NCBI RefSeq assembly: GCF_002224125.1
Contig: NZ_NCSM01000028.1
Coordinates: forward strand, 1 to 52,724
Direction: 5' to 3'
DNA: 52,724 nt
DNA from: Streptomyces sp. NBS 14/10
GTDB taxonomy: Bacteria; Actinomycetota; Actinomycetes; Streptomycetales; Streptomycetaceae
The position numbers and the translations under genes are program-made. Positions 37,588 through 44,744 of the stretch are shown in pieces. Each line of letters begins with the position of its first letter. Position 1 is the first letter of the stretch. The notes beneath the pieces were generated by a model, which had not been told where the DNA came from, searched no databases, and was given only the letters and a program-made list of their open reading frames with translations.

Positions 37588-38237
37588 GCGCATGCTCCGG
37601 GGCTGGTGACGGGGGTGGAGTCGGCGAGCGGATGTGACGGGTCGGTCGGGAGCGGGTGGGTCCGGCCATGGCCCGGCCCATCGGGGCGGCCGCGGCCGAG
37701 CAACTGCCGCATCCGGGCCCGCGCCCGGTGCAGCCGCGAGCGGGCGGTCCCCGCCGGGATTCCGGCGACCCGGGCGGCCTCGGCGGGCGTGAGCTGCTCC
37801 CAGGCGGTCAGCAGCAGCAGTTCCCGCTCCGGCTCGGGCAGCTCACGCAGGGCGGTGAGCATCGCGGGAAGCAGCGCGGCGGCGTCCAGGCGCGCGTCCG
37901 CCGCCTCCCAGCCCGCCCCGCCGTCCCCCCGGTCCCCGCCGTCCACCGTGGCGTACTCGGCGGCGGCCGACGCCCTGGACGCCTCCCGCCGCCAGTGGGC
38001 CAGCACATGGTTGCGGGCGATGCCGAACAGCCAGCCCCGCACCGACCCGAGTCCGGGGTCGTACCCGGCCCGCTGCGCGAAGGCGGCCAGCCACACCTCT
38101 GCCAGCAGATCCTCGGCGGCCCGGCCGCACCGCCGCACCAGATAGGCGTGGAGGGCGACCGAGTGACGGTCCACCAACGGCTCGAACGCCGCAGGTCTGC
38201 GTTTCGAGCGGGTCACCAACGCCTCATCGGAGTCCAC
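37584..38237 (-). CDS. ECF-family RNA polymerase sigma factor
   Basis: A 217-residue ECF sigma factor. Region 2 (about 15-85) includes AFEPLVDRHSVALHAYLVRR and VWLAAFAQRAGYDP; region 4 (about 125-185) includes LPEPERELLLLTAWEQLTPA and GIPAGTARSRLHRARARM. There is no region 3. GTG 38237 is chosen because AAGGAG lies 5 nt upstream, and residues upstream of it do not match sigma factors. It heads an operon with the CU044_5270 membrane protein and the secreted propeller, so an envelope signal is plausible. Autoregulation is suggested by an ECF-like promoter and palindrome upstream. Confidence 0.92.
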   Translation of the reverse strand: MDSDEALVTRSKRRPAAFEPLVDRHSVALHAYLVRRCGRAAEDLLAEVWLAAFAQRAGYDPGLGSVRGWLFGIARNHVLAHWRREASRASAAAEYATVDGGDRGDGGAGWEAADARLDAAALLPAMLTALRELPEPERELLLLTAWEQLTPAEAARVAGIPAGTARSRLHRARARMRQLLGRGRPDGPGHGRTHPLPTDPSHPLADSTPVTSPGACA

Positions 38238-38302
38238 ACGTGCTCCTTGTCCCGGCCCTCTCGCGGGGCCCTCATCAACCACTTGTCGCGAGCGGCCCAA
38301 CC

Positions 38303-38335
38303 GTTCGCACCGACTGTGCGAACCGGCCGGTTTCC
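38303..38335 (-). promoter_or_regulatory. Candidate ECF autopromoter with an 8-bp-arm palindrome
   Basis: GTTCGCAC at 38303-38310 and GTGCGAAC at 38316-38323 form a perfect palindrome around 5 nt. On the minus strand GGAAAC (38335-38330) and GTC (38314-38312), 15 nt apart, look like ECF -35/-10 parts, with the palindrome covering the -10. It lies 66-98 bp upstream of the sigma gene. Confidence 0.5.
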
Positions 38336-38391
38336 GAGCCGTTGGCATCGCGGGACCGGCCGCGAGGAACGGAGGTTCACCTGTCTGTCAC

Positions 38392-38683
38392 CTGCGCGTC
38401 GGCGTCGCCATCCTGGCCATGGGCAGTCGCCCCGCCGAGCCGCGGGGCCTGCTCGATTCGGCCGCGGGGCAGGACACGCCCGCCGCGCGCGTGGTGGTCG
38501 TCGGCAACGGTTCGCCGCTGCCGCCCCTGCCCGAGTGGGTGATCACGGTGGAGCCGGCGGAGAACCTGGGCATCACCCGCATCGCCGGCGGGCCGGACGC
38601 GTTCTTCTACGCCCACGAGGAGACCGACCTCGCCGGCCCGGCACGCGGTCCACTACCGCATGGTCGCCCGCAACCGGGTCTCC
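38392..38683 (+). pseudogene. Decayed GT2 family glycosyltransferase
   Basis: The first 45 codons after 38395 read RVGVAILAMGSRPAEPRGLL and VVVVGNGSPLPPLPEW, followed by ENLGI, the opening of a common actinobacterial GT2 family. Then about 100 residues of the family are missing and the frame jumps to GGPDAFFYAHEETDLA, a downstream segment of the same family. A shift to another frame at about 38640 gives AVHYRMVARNRV, again family-like, and nothing recognisable follows. No in-frame start with a ribosome binding site exists at the 5' end. The gene has suffered an internal deletion, a frameshift and loss of its 3' end. Confidence 0.65.
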
Positions 38684-38760
38684 GGCCGTCCTGCCTCCCA
38701 CCAGGGCCAGAGCCCAACGAAGCCCTACTGGCCAGGAACCGGCACCGGCAGGCCCTGCCC

Positions 38761-38892
38761 CCGTTCGGTGACCGCGGGCGCGGACATCCCGACGCGGCGG
38801 GCCAGGTCCGACATCGACAGGCGCGGATCGCCGTGGAGTTCGGAGAGAAGACGCACATTGACCGCGTCCCATGGGCGGCCGGCCTCCTGCAG
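38761..38892 (-). pseudogene. Remnant of an Lrp/AsnC-family regulator
   Basis: The minus-strand reading gives WDAVNVRLLSELHGDPRLSM followed by SDLARRVGMSAPAVTER, the N-terminal HTH of Lrp/AsnC regulators. After ER the sequence changes to GQGLPVPVPGQ and stops at 38725; the ligand-binding (RAM) domain is absent. No clear start with a ribosome binding site precedes it. It abuts the decayed GT2 gene, marking this as a decaying segment. Confidence 0.65.
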
Positions 38893-39136
38893 GTGCGGAC
38901 CCGGTTCAGGGTCCGACGGGCTTTCCCGCCCTGCTGCCGCGCTGCACAGGCGGTGCTGTCGGTGACCGTCCATCACCTCGACGGCCGGACCCGGCCGCCT
39001 GCCCCGGGGGAACACGGCGTCAGGCGCCGCTGGGGGACCGCGCGCCCCTCGGCGGCTGGGGCACGGGGCAGACGGCCCTTTCAGGGCCGCCTGAAGCGGT
39101 CCGGGGTGTTGTGTGTCATCAGCCGCTGCCTGCCTG

Positions 39137-39184
39137 CGGCCAGGCGGCCAGGCGGCCAGGCGGCCAGGCGGCCAGGCGGCCACG
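39137..39184. repeat. 8-bp microsatellite (CGGCCAGG)n
   Basis: Five perfect tandem copies of CGGCCAGG at 39137-39176 plus a partial sixth. The unit is not a multiple of 3 and is non-coding. It lies about 100 bp past the stop of the leftward lactamase-fold gene. Confidence 0.9.
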
Positions 39185-39285
39185 GGGCGCGGTCGGCGCG
39201 GCAGCGACCGGCCATTGTCCCGTGCGCCGCGAGCGGACGAAAATCTCGCCGGCGGTCGCATCGACACGCTCGGCTTCGGCGTGCG

Positions 39286-40161
39286 TCACGCGTCGACGGG
39301 GCGCCAGACGAGGCTGTCTCCACCGGGGCGGACCTGGCCGAATACCACGTCGGCGAAGTGGATACCGAAGCCGATGGTGTCGGGCTCCTGGAGCTCGGCG
39401 ACGAGTCGGCGGCGGAAGTCGGCGGACTGCGCGGTGTCGTGGTCGGCGGCCGCGCCCCACTCCGGGTGGGCGACCTGGATCGGTGAGTGCAGGGCGTCGC
39501 CGAAGGCGATCAGCCGCTTTCCGCCCGCGGTGATGACGTAGGCGGCGTGACCGGGTGTATGGCCGGGGATGAACCGTACGCGCACGCCGGGGAAGATCTC
39601 CTGGCCGTCCGAGGTGGTCCGGACGTACGGCTCCAGGGCGGCGAGCGTCTCCTTGCTGGTGCCGTGGGCCTCGAGGAGGTGGCGCTGGGACCACTCGGGC
39701 TCGGTCACCAGGTAGTCGGCGTGGGCGAAGGCGGGGCGATCGCCGCCCAGGGCGGGGTGCAGGGCCCAGCCGAGGTGATCGATGTGCAGATGGGTGAAGG
39801 CCACCGCTTCGATGTCCTCCGGGCGGCGGCCGAGTTCGGCCAGGTTGTCCAGGAGCGCGCCACCGTGGATGGTGCCGCGTACGTCGCCGGTTTCGGCCGG
39901 AAGTGACAGCGGTCCAAAGCCGGCGTCGATCAGCAGGGCCCGACCTCGGGTCTCCACCAGCAGGCCGCCGATGCTCGCCACGAGATTGCCGGAGCCGTCC
40001 AGGTACTCGGGGTGGGCGGCCCACACCGCGTCGGTGGTGTCCGGCAGCCAGCCGCGCGGTGTGAGCGGCACTGCGCCGTCCGGCACGTACGTCACCTTTG
40101 TCTCGCCGAGCCGCAGTGATCGCAGTCCACTCGGCCGGTGCAGCCGCTCGTTGTCGCTCAT
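39286..40161 (-). CDS. Metallo-beta-lactamase-fold hydrolase
   Basis: A 291-residue MBL-fold hydrolase with the metal motif THLHIDHLG (H124, H126, D128, H129) and further ligands in GHTPGH and IAFGDALH. It is the soluble lactonase/N-acyl-homoserine-lactonase-like group rather than an antibiotic lactamase; the substrate is unknown. ATG 40161 has GGGAGG about 10-11 nt upstream. It is divergent from a MarR regulator with a 114-bp gap, which suggests it is that regulator's target. A good promoter (TTGAAT, 17 nt, TATGGT) sits in the gap. Confidence 0.9.
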   Translation of the reverse strand: MSDNERLHRPSGLRSLRLGETKVTYVPDGAVPLTPRGWLPDTTDAVWAAHPEYLDGSGNLVASIGGLLVETRGRALLIDAGFGPLSLPAETGDVRGTIHGGALLDNLAELGRRPEDIEAVAFTHLHIDHLGWALHPALGGDRPAFAHADYLVTEPEWSQRHLLEAHGTSKETLAALEPYVRTTSDGQEIFPGVRVRFIPGHTPGHAAYVITAGGKRLIAFGDALHSPIQVAHPEWGAAADHDTAQSADFRRRLVAELQEPDTIGFGIHFADVVFGQVRPGGDSLVWRPVDA

Positions 40162-40203
40162 GGTTGTTCATTCCTCCCGATGACGGCGTGGGTCATGGCC
40201 GCA

Positions 40204-40232
40204 ACCATAAGCATCAAGCTAGAAGTATTCAA
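40204..40232 (-). promoter_or_regulatory. Promoter of the MBL-fold gene
   Basis: On the minus strand TTGAAT (40232-40227) and TATGGT (40209-40204) are 17 bp apart, a good housekeeping-type match. It lies about 43 bp upstream of the start codon, and its -35 overlaps the palindrome at 40215-40237. Confidence 0.6.
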
Positions 40233-40237
40233 GCTTG
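40215..40237. promoter_or_regulatory. Probable MarR operator
   Basis: Arms CAAGCTAGAA and TTCAAGCTTG match at 9 of 10 positions around a 3-nt centre, total 23 bp. It lies between the divergent MarR and MBL-fold genes and covers the -35 of the MBL-fold promoter. Size and place fit a MarR dimer site. Confidence 0.6.
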
Positions 40238-40275
40238 CAATATCCAGGCTTTACGCACTTGCTATGATGGAACGC

Positions 40276-40713
40276 ATGACGAACCCGGAAGCGCAAGCCA
40301 TGGCGGAACGGCAGCTGTGCGGCCTGGTGAACGGGATGGCCGACCGGATCGCCGACCATCTGCGGCAGCGCGCGGCCACACTGGGGCTCACCGCGCCCCA
40401 GGCGACCGCGCTGCGCGAGCTGAGCGGGCCGATGACTATGCGAGAGCTCGCCGACCGCATGAGCTGTGAGCCCTCCAACGCCACCTTCGTCGTCGACAAG
40501 CTCGAAAAGCAGGACCTGATCGAACGCCGCCCGCATCCGACCGACCGCCGTGCCAAGCAGCTGGTGCTCACCCCGCAGGGCACCGCGCTCCGGGACCGGC
40601 TCCTCGAACTCCTGGGCGCGGACTCCCCGCTCGCGGGTCTCACCCAAGAGGAACAGCGCGCCCTGCACCAGCTGCTGGAGCGGGCCATCACCCACCCCGT
40701 CGTACAGCACTGA
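40276..40713 (+). CDS. MarR family transcriptional regulator
   Basis: A 145-residue MarR-type winged-helix regulator with ATLGLTAPQATALREL, MTMRELADRMSCEPSNATF (recognition helix) and IERRPHPTDRRAKQLVLT (wing). The start at 40276 is the third in a run of in-frame ATGs (40264, 40267, 40276), with only a weak ribosome binding site (GGA) for any of them. Two Cys residues are present (about 16 and 66), so redox sensing is possible but not shown. Divergent from the MBL-fold gene; likely represses it and itself through the palindrome at 40215-40237. Its stop codon lies in a bidirectional stem. Confidence 0.9.
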   Translation: MTNPEAQAMAERQLCGLVNGMADRIADHLRQRAATLGLTAPQATALRELSGPMTMRELADRMSCEPSNATFVVDKLEKQDLIERRPHPTDRRAKQLVLTPQGTALRDRLLELLGADSPLAGLTQEEQRALHQLLERAITHPVVQH

Positions 40714-40745
40714 GCCGGCCGGCCCTCGGCGGGCCGACCGGCTCA
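40711..40745. terminator. Bidirectional terminator between MarR and the ABC permease
   Basis: A 15-bp stem with one mismatch (40711-40725 against 40731-40745) and a 5-nt loop begins in the MarR stop codon. It serves both converging genes. Confidence 0.8.
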
Positions 40746-40789
40746 GCGGTCGAGCAGTGCTTGTGGTTCAGCGGTTCAGCAGGCTCTGG

Positions 40790-41671
40790 TCACTTCACCG
40801 CGCCCGCCATCACCCCGGCGACGAACTGCCGCTGGAAGGCGAAGAAGACGGCCAGCGGGATCACCATCGAGATGAAGGCGCCGGGCCCCAGGATGTCGAT
40901 GTTGTTGCCGAACTGCCGCACCTGCTGCTGCAGCGCCACTGTGATGGGCGGGTTGCCGCTGTCCGCGAAGATCAGCGCGATCAGCATGTCGTTCCACACC
41001 CACAGGAACTGGAAGATGCCGAGCGAGGCGATGGCCGGTCCGCCCAGCGGCATCACGACCCGTACGAACAGCCGCAGCTCGCCCGCCCCGTCCAGCCGCG
41101 CCGCCTCCAGCAGCTCACGCGGGATCTCCGCGAAGAAGTTCCGCAGCAGGAATATCGCGAAGGGCAGGCCGAAGGCGGTGTGGAAGAGCACCACGCCCGT
41201 CGTCGTCTGGAAGATGCCCATCTCGCCGAAGAGCTTGGCGACGGGGATCAGCGCGACCTGCACCGGGACGACGAGGAGGCCGACGACGACCAGGAACCAC
41301 CAGTCGCGGCCGGGGAAGTCCATCCAGGCGAAGGCGTAGCCCGCCAGGGCGCCGAGCACCACCACCAGGACCGTGGCCGGGATGGTGATCGCGAGGGTGG
41401 TCCACAGCGAGTCGGTGATCTGCTGGTTGGACAGCAGATCGTCGTACGCGCTGAAGGTGAGCTGCCCCGGATCGGTGAAGACCTTCCACCAGCCCGAGAC
41501 GGCCACCTCGGAGGGGTCGCGCAGCGAGGAGAGCAGCAGCCCGACCGTGGGCATCAGCCAGAACAGCCCGATCAGGATGAGGACGACCCGCATCACCCCG
41601 CCGCCGGCCCGGGCCGCGATCCGCGCGGCAAGCGACTGCTTGGCTTGTACGACCGTGTCCGCGCTGGTCAT
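40790..41671 (-). CDS. Carbohydrate ABC transporter permease (MalG-like)
   Basis: A 293-residue inner-membrane permease with about six helices. The EAA loop, EIPRELLEAARLDGAGELRL, contacts the ATPase. With the MalF-like partner it forms the channel of a CUT1 sugar importer. ATG 41671 overlaps the stop of the MalF-like gene (ATGA), with GGGAG 8 nt upstream, so the two are translationally coupled. No ATPase gene lies in the operon, so a shared MsiK-type ATPase encoded elsewhere is likely, as is usual in Streptomyces. Confidence 0.93.
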   Translation of the reverse strand: MTSADTVVQAKQSLAARIAARAGGGVMRVVLILIGLFWLMPTVGLLLSSLRDPSEVAVSGWWKVFTDPGQLTFSAYDDLLSNQQITDSLWTTLAITIPATVLVVVLGALAGYAFAWMDFPGRDWWFLVVVGLLVVPVQVALIPVAKLFGEMGIFQTTTGVVLFHTAFGLPFAIFLLRNFFAEIPRELLEAARLDGAGELRLFVRVVMPLGGPAIASLGIFQFLWVWNDMLIALIFADSGNPPITVALQQQVRQFGNNIDILGPGAFISMVIPLAVFFAFQRQFVAGVMAGAVK

Positions 41672-43029
41672 CGGCGGCGCTCCCTTCGGATCCGGCGGAT
41701 GTTGAAGAACATGACGGGCGCTACGAACACCAGCAGGAACACGGCGATCGCGCTGCCGAGGCCCTGGTTGACGTCGGTCCCGAAGGAGGACTGATACAGC
41801 TGGAGGGCGAGCACATTGGCCTCGTCCTGACTGGTCTGCGGCGCGATGATGTACACCAGGTCGAAGATCTTCAAGACGTTGATCATGAGCGTGACGACGA
41901 CCACCGACAGCACCGGCGCCAGCAGCGGCACCGTCACCCGCCGGAAGACCTGCCACTCATTGGCGCCGTCCATCCGCGCCGCCTCCAGCAGCTCGCGCGG
42001 CACGCCCGCGAGCCCCGCCGCGATCAGCACCATCGCGAAACCGGCCCAGATCCAGACGTACGAGCCGATGATGGCCGGGGTGACCAGCGACGGGCCGAGC
42101 CAGTCCACCCCGTTGTACGGCTGGCCGAAGTTCCAGGCGGGCAGCCGCAGCTCGGCGCCGTCCGCCTTGGCCGGCAGGGTGTACGTACCGTCGGCGCGGG
42201 ACGTCGTCGTGGCGACGACCTTGCCGTCCTTGACCGCCTCGATCTTGACGTCGGCGAGCGCCTTCTCGCCCTTGTCGAGCACATTGTGCTGCCCGCGGTC
42301 GCCCTTGGTGAAGTCGAACCAGACCGTGCCGGTGACCTTCCCGGCCTCCGGCTTCGCGGCCTTGGCCTCCTGCGCGCCGCTCACATCGTCGCGCTTGGCG
42401 GCGACCAGCGGCAGCGAGACGGGGGTGCCCGCCTTCGCCGTCGTGTCGGTGGTGAACGACCCGTTCGACGACTCGGTCAACCCGGCGCCCGGCCGTGGAT
42501 GGGCGCCGGGGAAGGGTGGCGACTCCTTGAAGGTGTCATGCACGCTCACCCAGATGGCGTTGGCCACGCCCCGGTCCGGATCGGCCTCGTACACCAGCCG
42601 GAAGATGATGCCCGCCGCCAGCATCGAGATCGCCATCGGCATGAAGACGACCAGTTTGAAGGCCGTGCCCCAGCGCACGCGCTCGGTGAGCACGGCGAAG
42701 ATCAGGCCGAGTGCGGTGGCCACGGACGGGGCGACGATGACCCAGACGATGTTGTTCTTGATCGCCGTCATCGTCGCGTCGTCGCTGAACATCTCGCGGT
42801 AGTTGTCCAGACCGACAAAGCCGTCGCCCGACGCGTCGAAGAGACTGCGGTAGACGGAGTAGCCGATCGGGTAGACGACGAGCGCGCCGAGCAGCACCAG
42901 CGCGGGCAGCAGGAAGATCCCCGCCACCCACAGCCGGGTGCCCGTAATGCTTTTCCTCTTCTTGTTCTTGTCCTGCGCAGGCGCTACGCGGCCAGGTGCT
43001 GCCGCGCCGCCCGCTGTCGCGGTCGACAT
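41668..43029 (-). CDS. Carbohydrate ABC transporter permease (MalF-like) with extracytoplasmic insert
   Basis: A 453-residue permease, longer than the usual 300. Helices lie at about 32-60, 92-115 and 123-148, then a hydrophilic insert of about 160 residues (150-310), then helices including 318-340 and the EAA loop GVPRELLEAARMDGANEWQ. The insert holds a small beta-rich domain (about 231-293: GTVWFDFTKGDRG and SRADGTYTLPAK) resembling SdrD B/Cna-type repeats. Its position recalls the periplasmic P2 domain of E. coli MalF, but the fold looks different. It could dock the binding lipoprotein. Start ATG 43029 is 24 bp after the binding-protein stop. Confidence 0.92.
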   Translation of the reverse strand: MSTATAGGAAAPGRVAPAQDKNKKRKSITGTRLWVAGIFLLPALVLLGALVVYPIGYSVYRSLFDASGDGFVGLDNYREMFSDDATMTAIKNNIVWVIVAPSVATALGLIFAVLTERVRWGTAFKLVVFMPMAISMLAAGIIFRLVYEADPDRGVANAIWVSVHDTFKESPPFPGAHPRPGAGLTESSNGSFTTDTTAKAGTPVSLPLVAAKRDDVSGAQEAKAAKPEAGKVTGTVWFDFTKGDRGQHNVLDKGEKALADVKIEAVKDGKVVATTTSRADGTYTLPAKADGAELRLPAWNFGQPYNGVDWLGPSLVTPAIIGSYVWIWAGFAMVLIAAGLAGVPRELLEAARMDGANEWQVFRRVTVPLLAPVLSVVVVTLMINVLKIFDLVYIIAPQTSQDEANVLALQLYQSSFGTDVNQGLGSAIAVFLLVFVAPVMFFNIRRIRRERRR

Positions 43030-43053
43030 GATGTGGATCTCCCGGTCGCGTCG

Positions 43054-44457
43054 TCAGTTCCCGTACGCCTTGGCGGCATCGCGCTCCAGCTGGCGCTGGA
43101 TGCCCTCGACATCCTTGGGGTTCTTCAGGAAGTCCTGGAGCGCTTTCCACTCACCCTGGGCCGGCTTGCCGCCGAACGAGGCCGGGGCCTGGTCGGACAT
43201 GTCGAAGCGGAAGTTGTCGCCCGCGTCTATCACCGCTTTGGCGATCTTGCGCAGCGGTTCATTGGGGTAGACGCTCAGGCTGAGCTTCTTGTTCGCCGAG
43301 ATGAAGCCGCCCGCCTGGGCCCAGATATGGGCGGCGTCGGGCGAGGCCAGGAAGGTCAGCAGCGCCTGCGAGGCCTCGCTGTCCTTGAGCGCCACGGCCA
43401 CATCGCCGCCGGTGACCACCGGGGCGGTCGCACCCACCTTCGGGAACGGGAAGACCTTCGCCTCCGAGCCCAGCTTCGCCCCCGCGTCGGAGACATTGGC
43501 CGCGGCGAAGTCCCCCTCGAAGACCATCGCGGCGTCCGGCTGGGCGGCGTCGGCGAAGGCCTTGACGACCGAATCCGGGAACGCCGTCTGCAGCGCGCCG
43601 GACCTGCCCCCCGCGAGCAGCCCCTTGGCGCCCCACAGCTCGGCCAGCGTCTTGAGCGCCCGCGTCACCGAGGGATCGGTCCACTTGATCTTGTGCTGGG
43701 CCAGCAGATCGTACTTCTCCGGCCCCGCCTGCGAGAGATAGACGTTCTCGAACCAGTCGGTGAGCGTCCAGCCGTCCGCACCGCCGACCGAAACCGGGTC
43801 GGTGCCGGAGTCGGAGATCAGCTGCGCCTGGGCGAGGAAGTCCTTCCAGGTCTTCGCCTCCTTGGCCCCCGCGTACTCGAACGCGGAGGTGTTGTACCAG
43901 ATCAGCGACTTGTTGCTGACCTTGAAGTAGACGCCGTACTGCTTGCCCTTGTACGCGCCGAGCTCCTGCCAGCCCTTCGAGAAGTTCTTGGACAGCTGCT
44001 CCTTGGTGGCGGCGTTGACCGGCTTGGCCCAGCCCTTCTGCGCGAACTCGCGCAACACGCCGACCTGCCCGACCAGCGCGACATCGGGCGGCTGACCGCC
44101 CGCCATCTTCGAGCCGACGAAGCCCGCCATGTCGTCGCCGCTGGGCACGAACGACACCTTGGCGCCGGTGCGCTTCTCGAACTCCGTCAGCACCTTGGTG
44201 AAGTTCTTCTGTTCGGTGCCCGTCCATACGGCCGTGACCTCAAGATGCTTGCCCTTGAGGTTGGGCAGCTTGACGGTCACGGGTGGTGGGCTGCCGCTGT
44301 CGGCCTCCCCGTCGTCGGTGCCGCAGCCCGCGGCGGTGAGCATCAGCGCCCCCGCCGAACAGAGGGCGAGCGCGGCTCGCGCCGAACGCCTCGTGCGCTG
44401 CTGGCGAGTCTGGCCCGGCTGGCGCTGCTGGCGCTTCCTGCGAAGCGGTGTGAGCAT
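43054..44457 (-). CDS. Sugar-binding lipoprotein of an ABC importer
   Basis: A 467-residue extracellular solute-binding protein (family 1). The Arg-rich signal peptide ends in the lipobox TAAGC with Cys45 lipidated. The mature part has typical features such as VWTGTEQKNFTKVLTEFEKR, IWYNTSAFEYAG and TWKDFLAQAQLI. It delivers a carbohydrate, identity unknown, to the two permeases downstream. GGGAGG is about 9 nt before ATG 44457. It is the first gene of the operon, and transcription probably starts within the palindrome-rich region 44521-44580. Confidence 0.93.
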   Translation of the reverse strand: MLTPLRRKRQQRQPGQTRQQRTRRSARAALALCSAGALMLTAAGCGTDDGEADSGSPPPVTVKLPNLKGKHLEVTAVWTGTEQKNFTKVLTEFEKRTGAKVSFVPSGDDMAGFVGSKMAGGQPPDVALVGQVGVLREFAQKGWAKPVNAATKEQLSKNFSKGWQELGAYKGKQYGVYFKVSNKSLIWYNTSAFEYAGAKEAKTWKDFLAQAQLISDSGTDPVSVGGADGWTLTDWFENVYLSQAGPEKYDLLAQHKIKWTDPSVTRALKTLAELWGAKGLLAGGRSGALQTAFPDSVVKAFADAAQPDAAMVFEGDFAAANVSDAGAKLGSEAKVFPFPKVGATAPVVTGGDVAVALKDSEASQALLTFLASPDAAHIWAQAGGFISANKKLSLSVYPNEPLRKIAKAVIDAGDNFRFDMSDQAPASFGGKPAQGEWKALQDFLKNPKDVEGIQRQLERDAAKAYGN

Positions 44458-44520
44458 CCCCGTTTTCCTCCCAAATCGGCCGTCCCCCGCCGCGGCCGTA
44501 TCCCGTGCCGACAGTCCTAC

Positions 44521-44580
44521 GCCCGGTCACGGTCCGTCGCAATACCGTTTTCTGCGGTAACTCTCCGATTGTGACCGGGC
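44521..44580. promoter_or_regulatory. Concentric palindromes upstream of the sugar transporter operon
   Basis: GCCCGGTCAC at 44521-44530 pairs perfectly with GTGACCGGGC at 44571-44580. Nested within, TACCG (44543-44547) and CGGTA (44555-44559) form a second palindrome with the same centre (about 44551). The element ends 64 bp upstream of the binding-protein start. Operator or cruciform function is inferred; the inner part has a LacI-like look. Confidence 0.5.
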
Positions 44581-44744
44581 CGTGATGAACAGTCAGGAAG
44601 GAACGGGGCAGGGCGGTCAGACAGGAGGATCGGACGATCAATTCCGAAAGTCGGACGGGTCGGATGGGTCGGCTGGGGAAGCGGGCGTTCCGGGCGGGCG
44701 GTAGGCGCGCTTGAGCGATTGCGGTTTGGCTTGGACGGTAGCGG

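Larger units (their letters stand above)
38238..39285. other. 1-kb gene-poor segment
   Basis: Between the sigma factor and the lactamase-fold gene no intact gene is seen. From left to right it holds the sigma promoter region, the GT2 remnant, the Lrp/AsnC remnant, about 240 bp of GC-rich sequence without a recognised element, and an 8-bp microsatellite. Long open frames across it on both strands match no family beyond the two remnants. Confidence 0.6.

Noticed and set aside
39137..39184. CRISPR array
   Set aside because: The repeats are directly abutting 8-mers without spacers, and no cas genes are present.
38419..39486. 355-residue intact ORF between the sigma factor and the lactamase-fold gene
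   Set aside because: Only the first 75 residues resemble a protein family (GT2) and they carry a deletion; the rest is frame-shifted or noise and its end overlaps the real MBL-fold gene.
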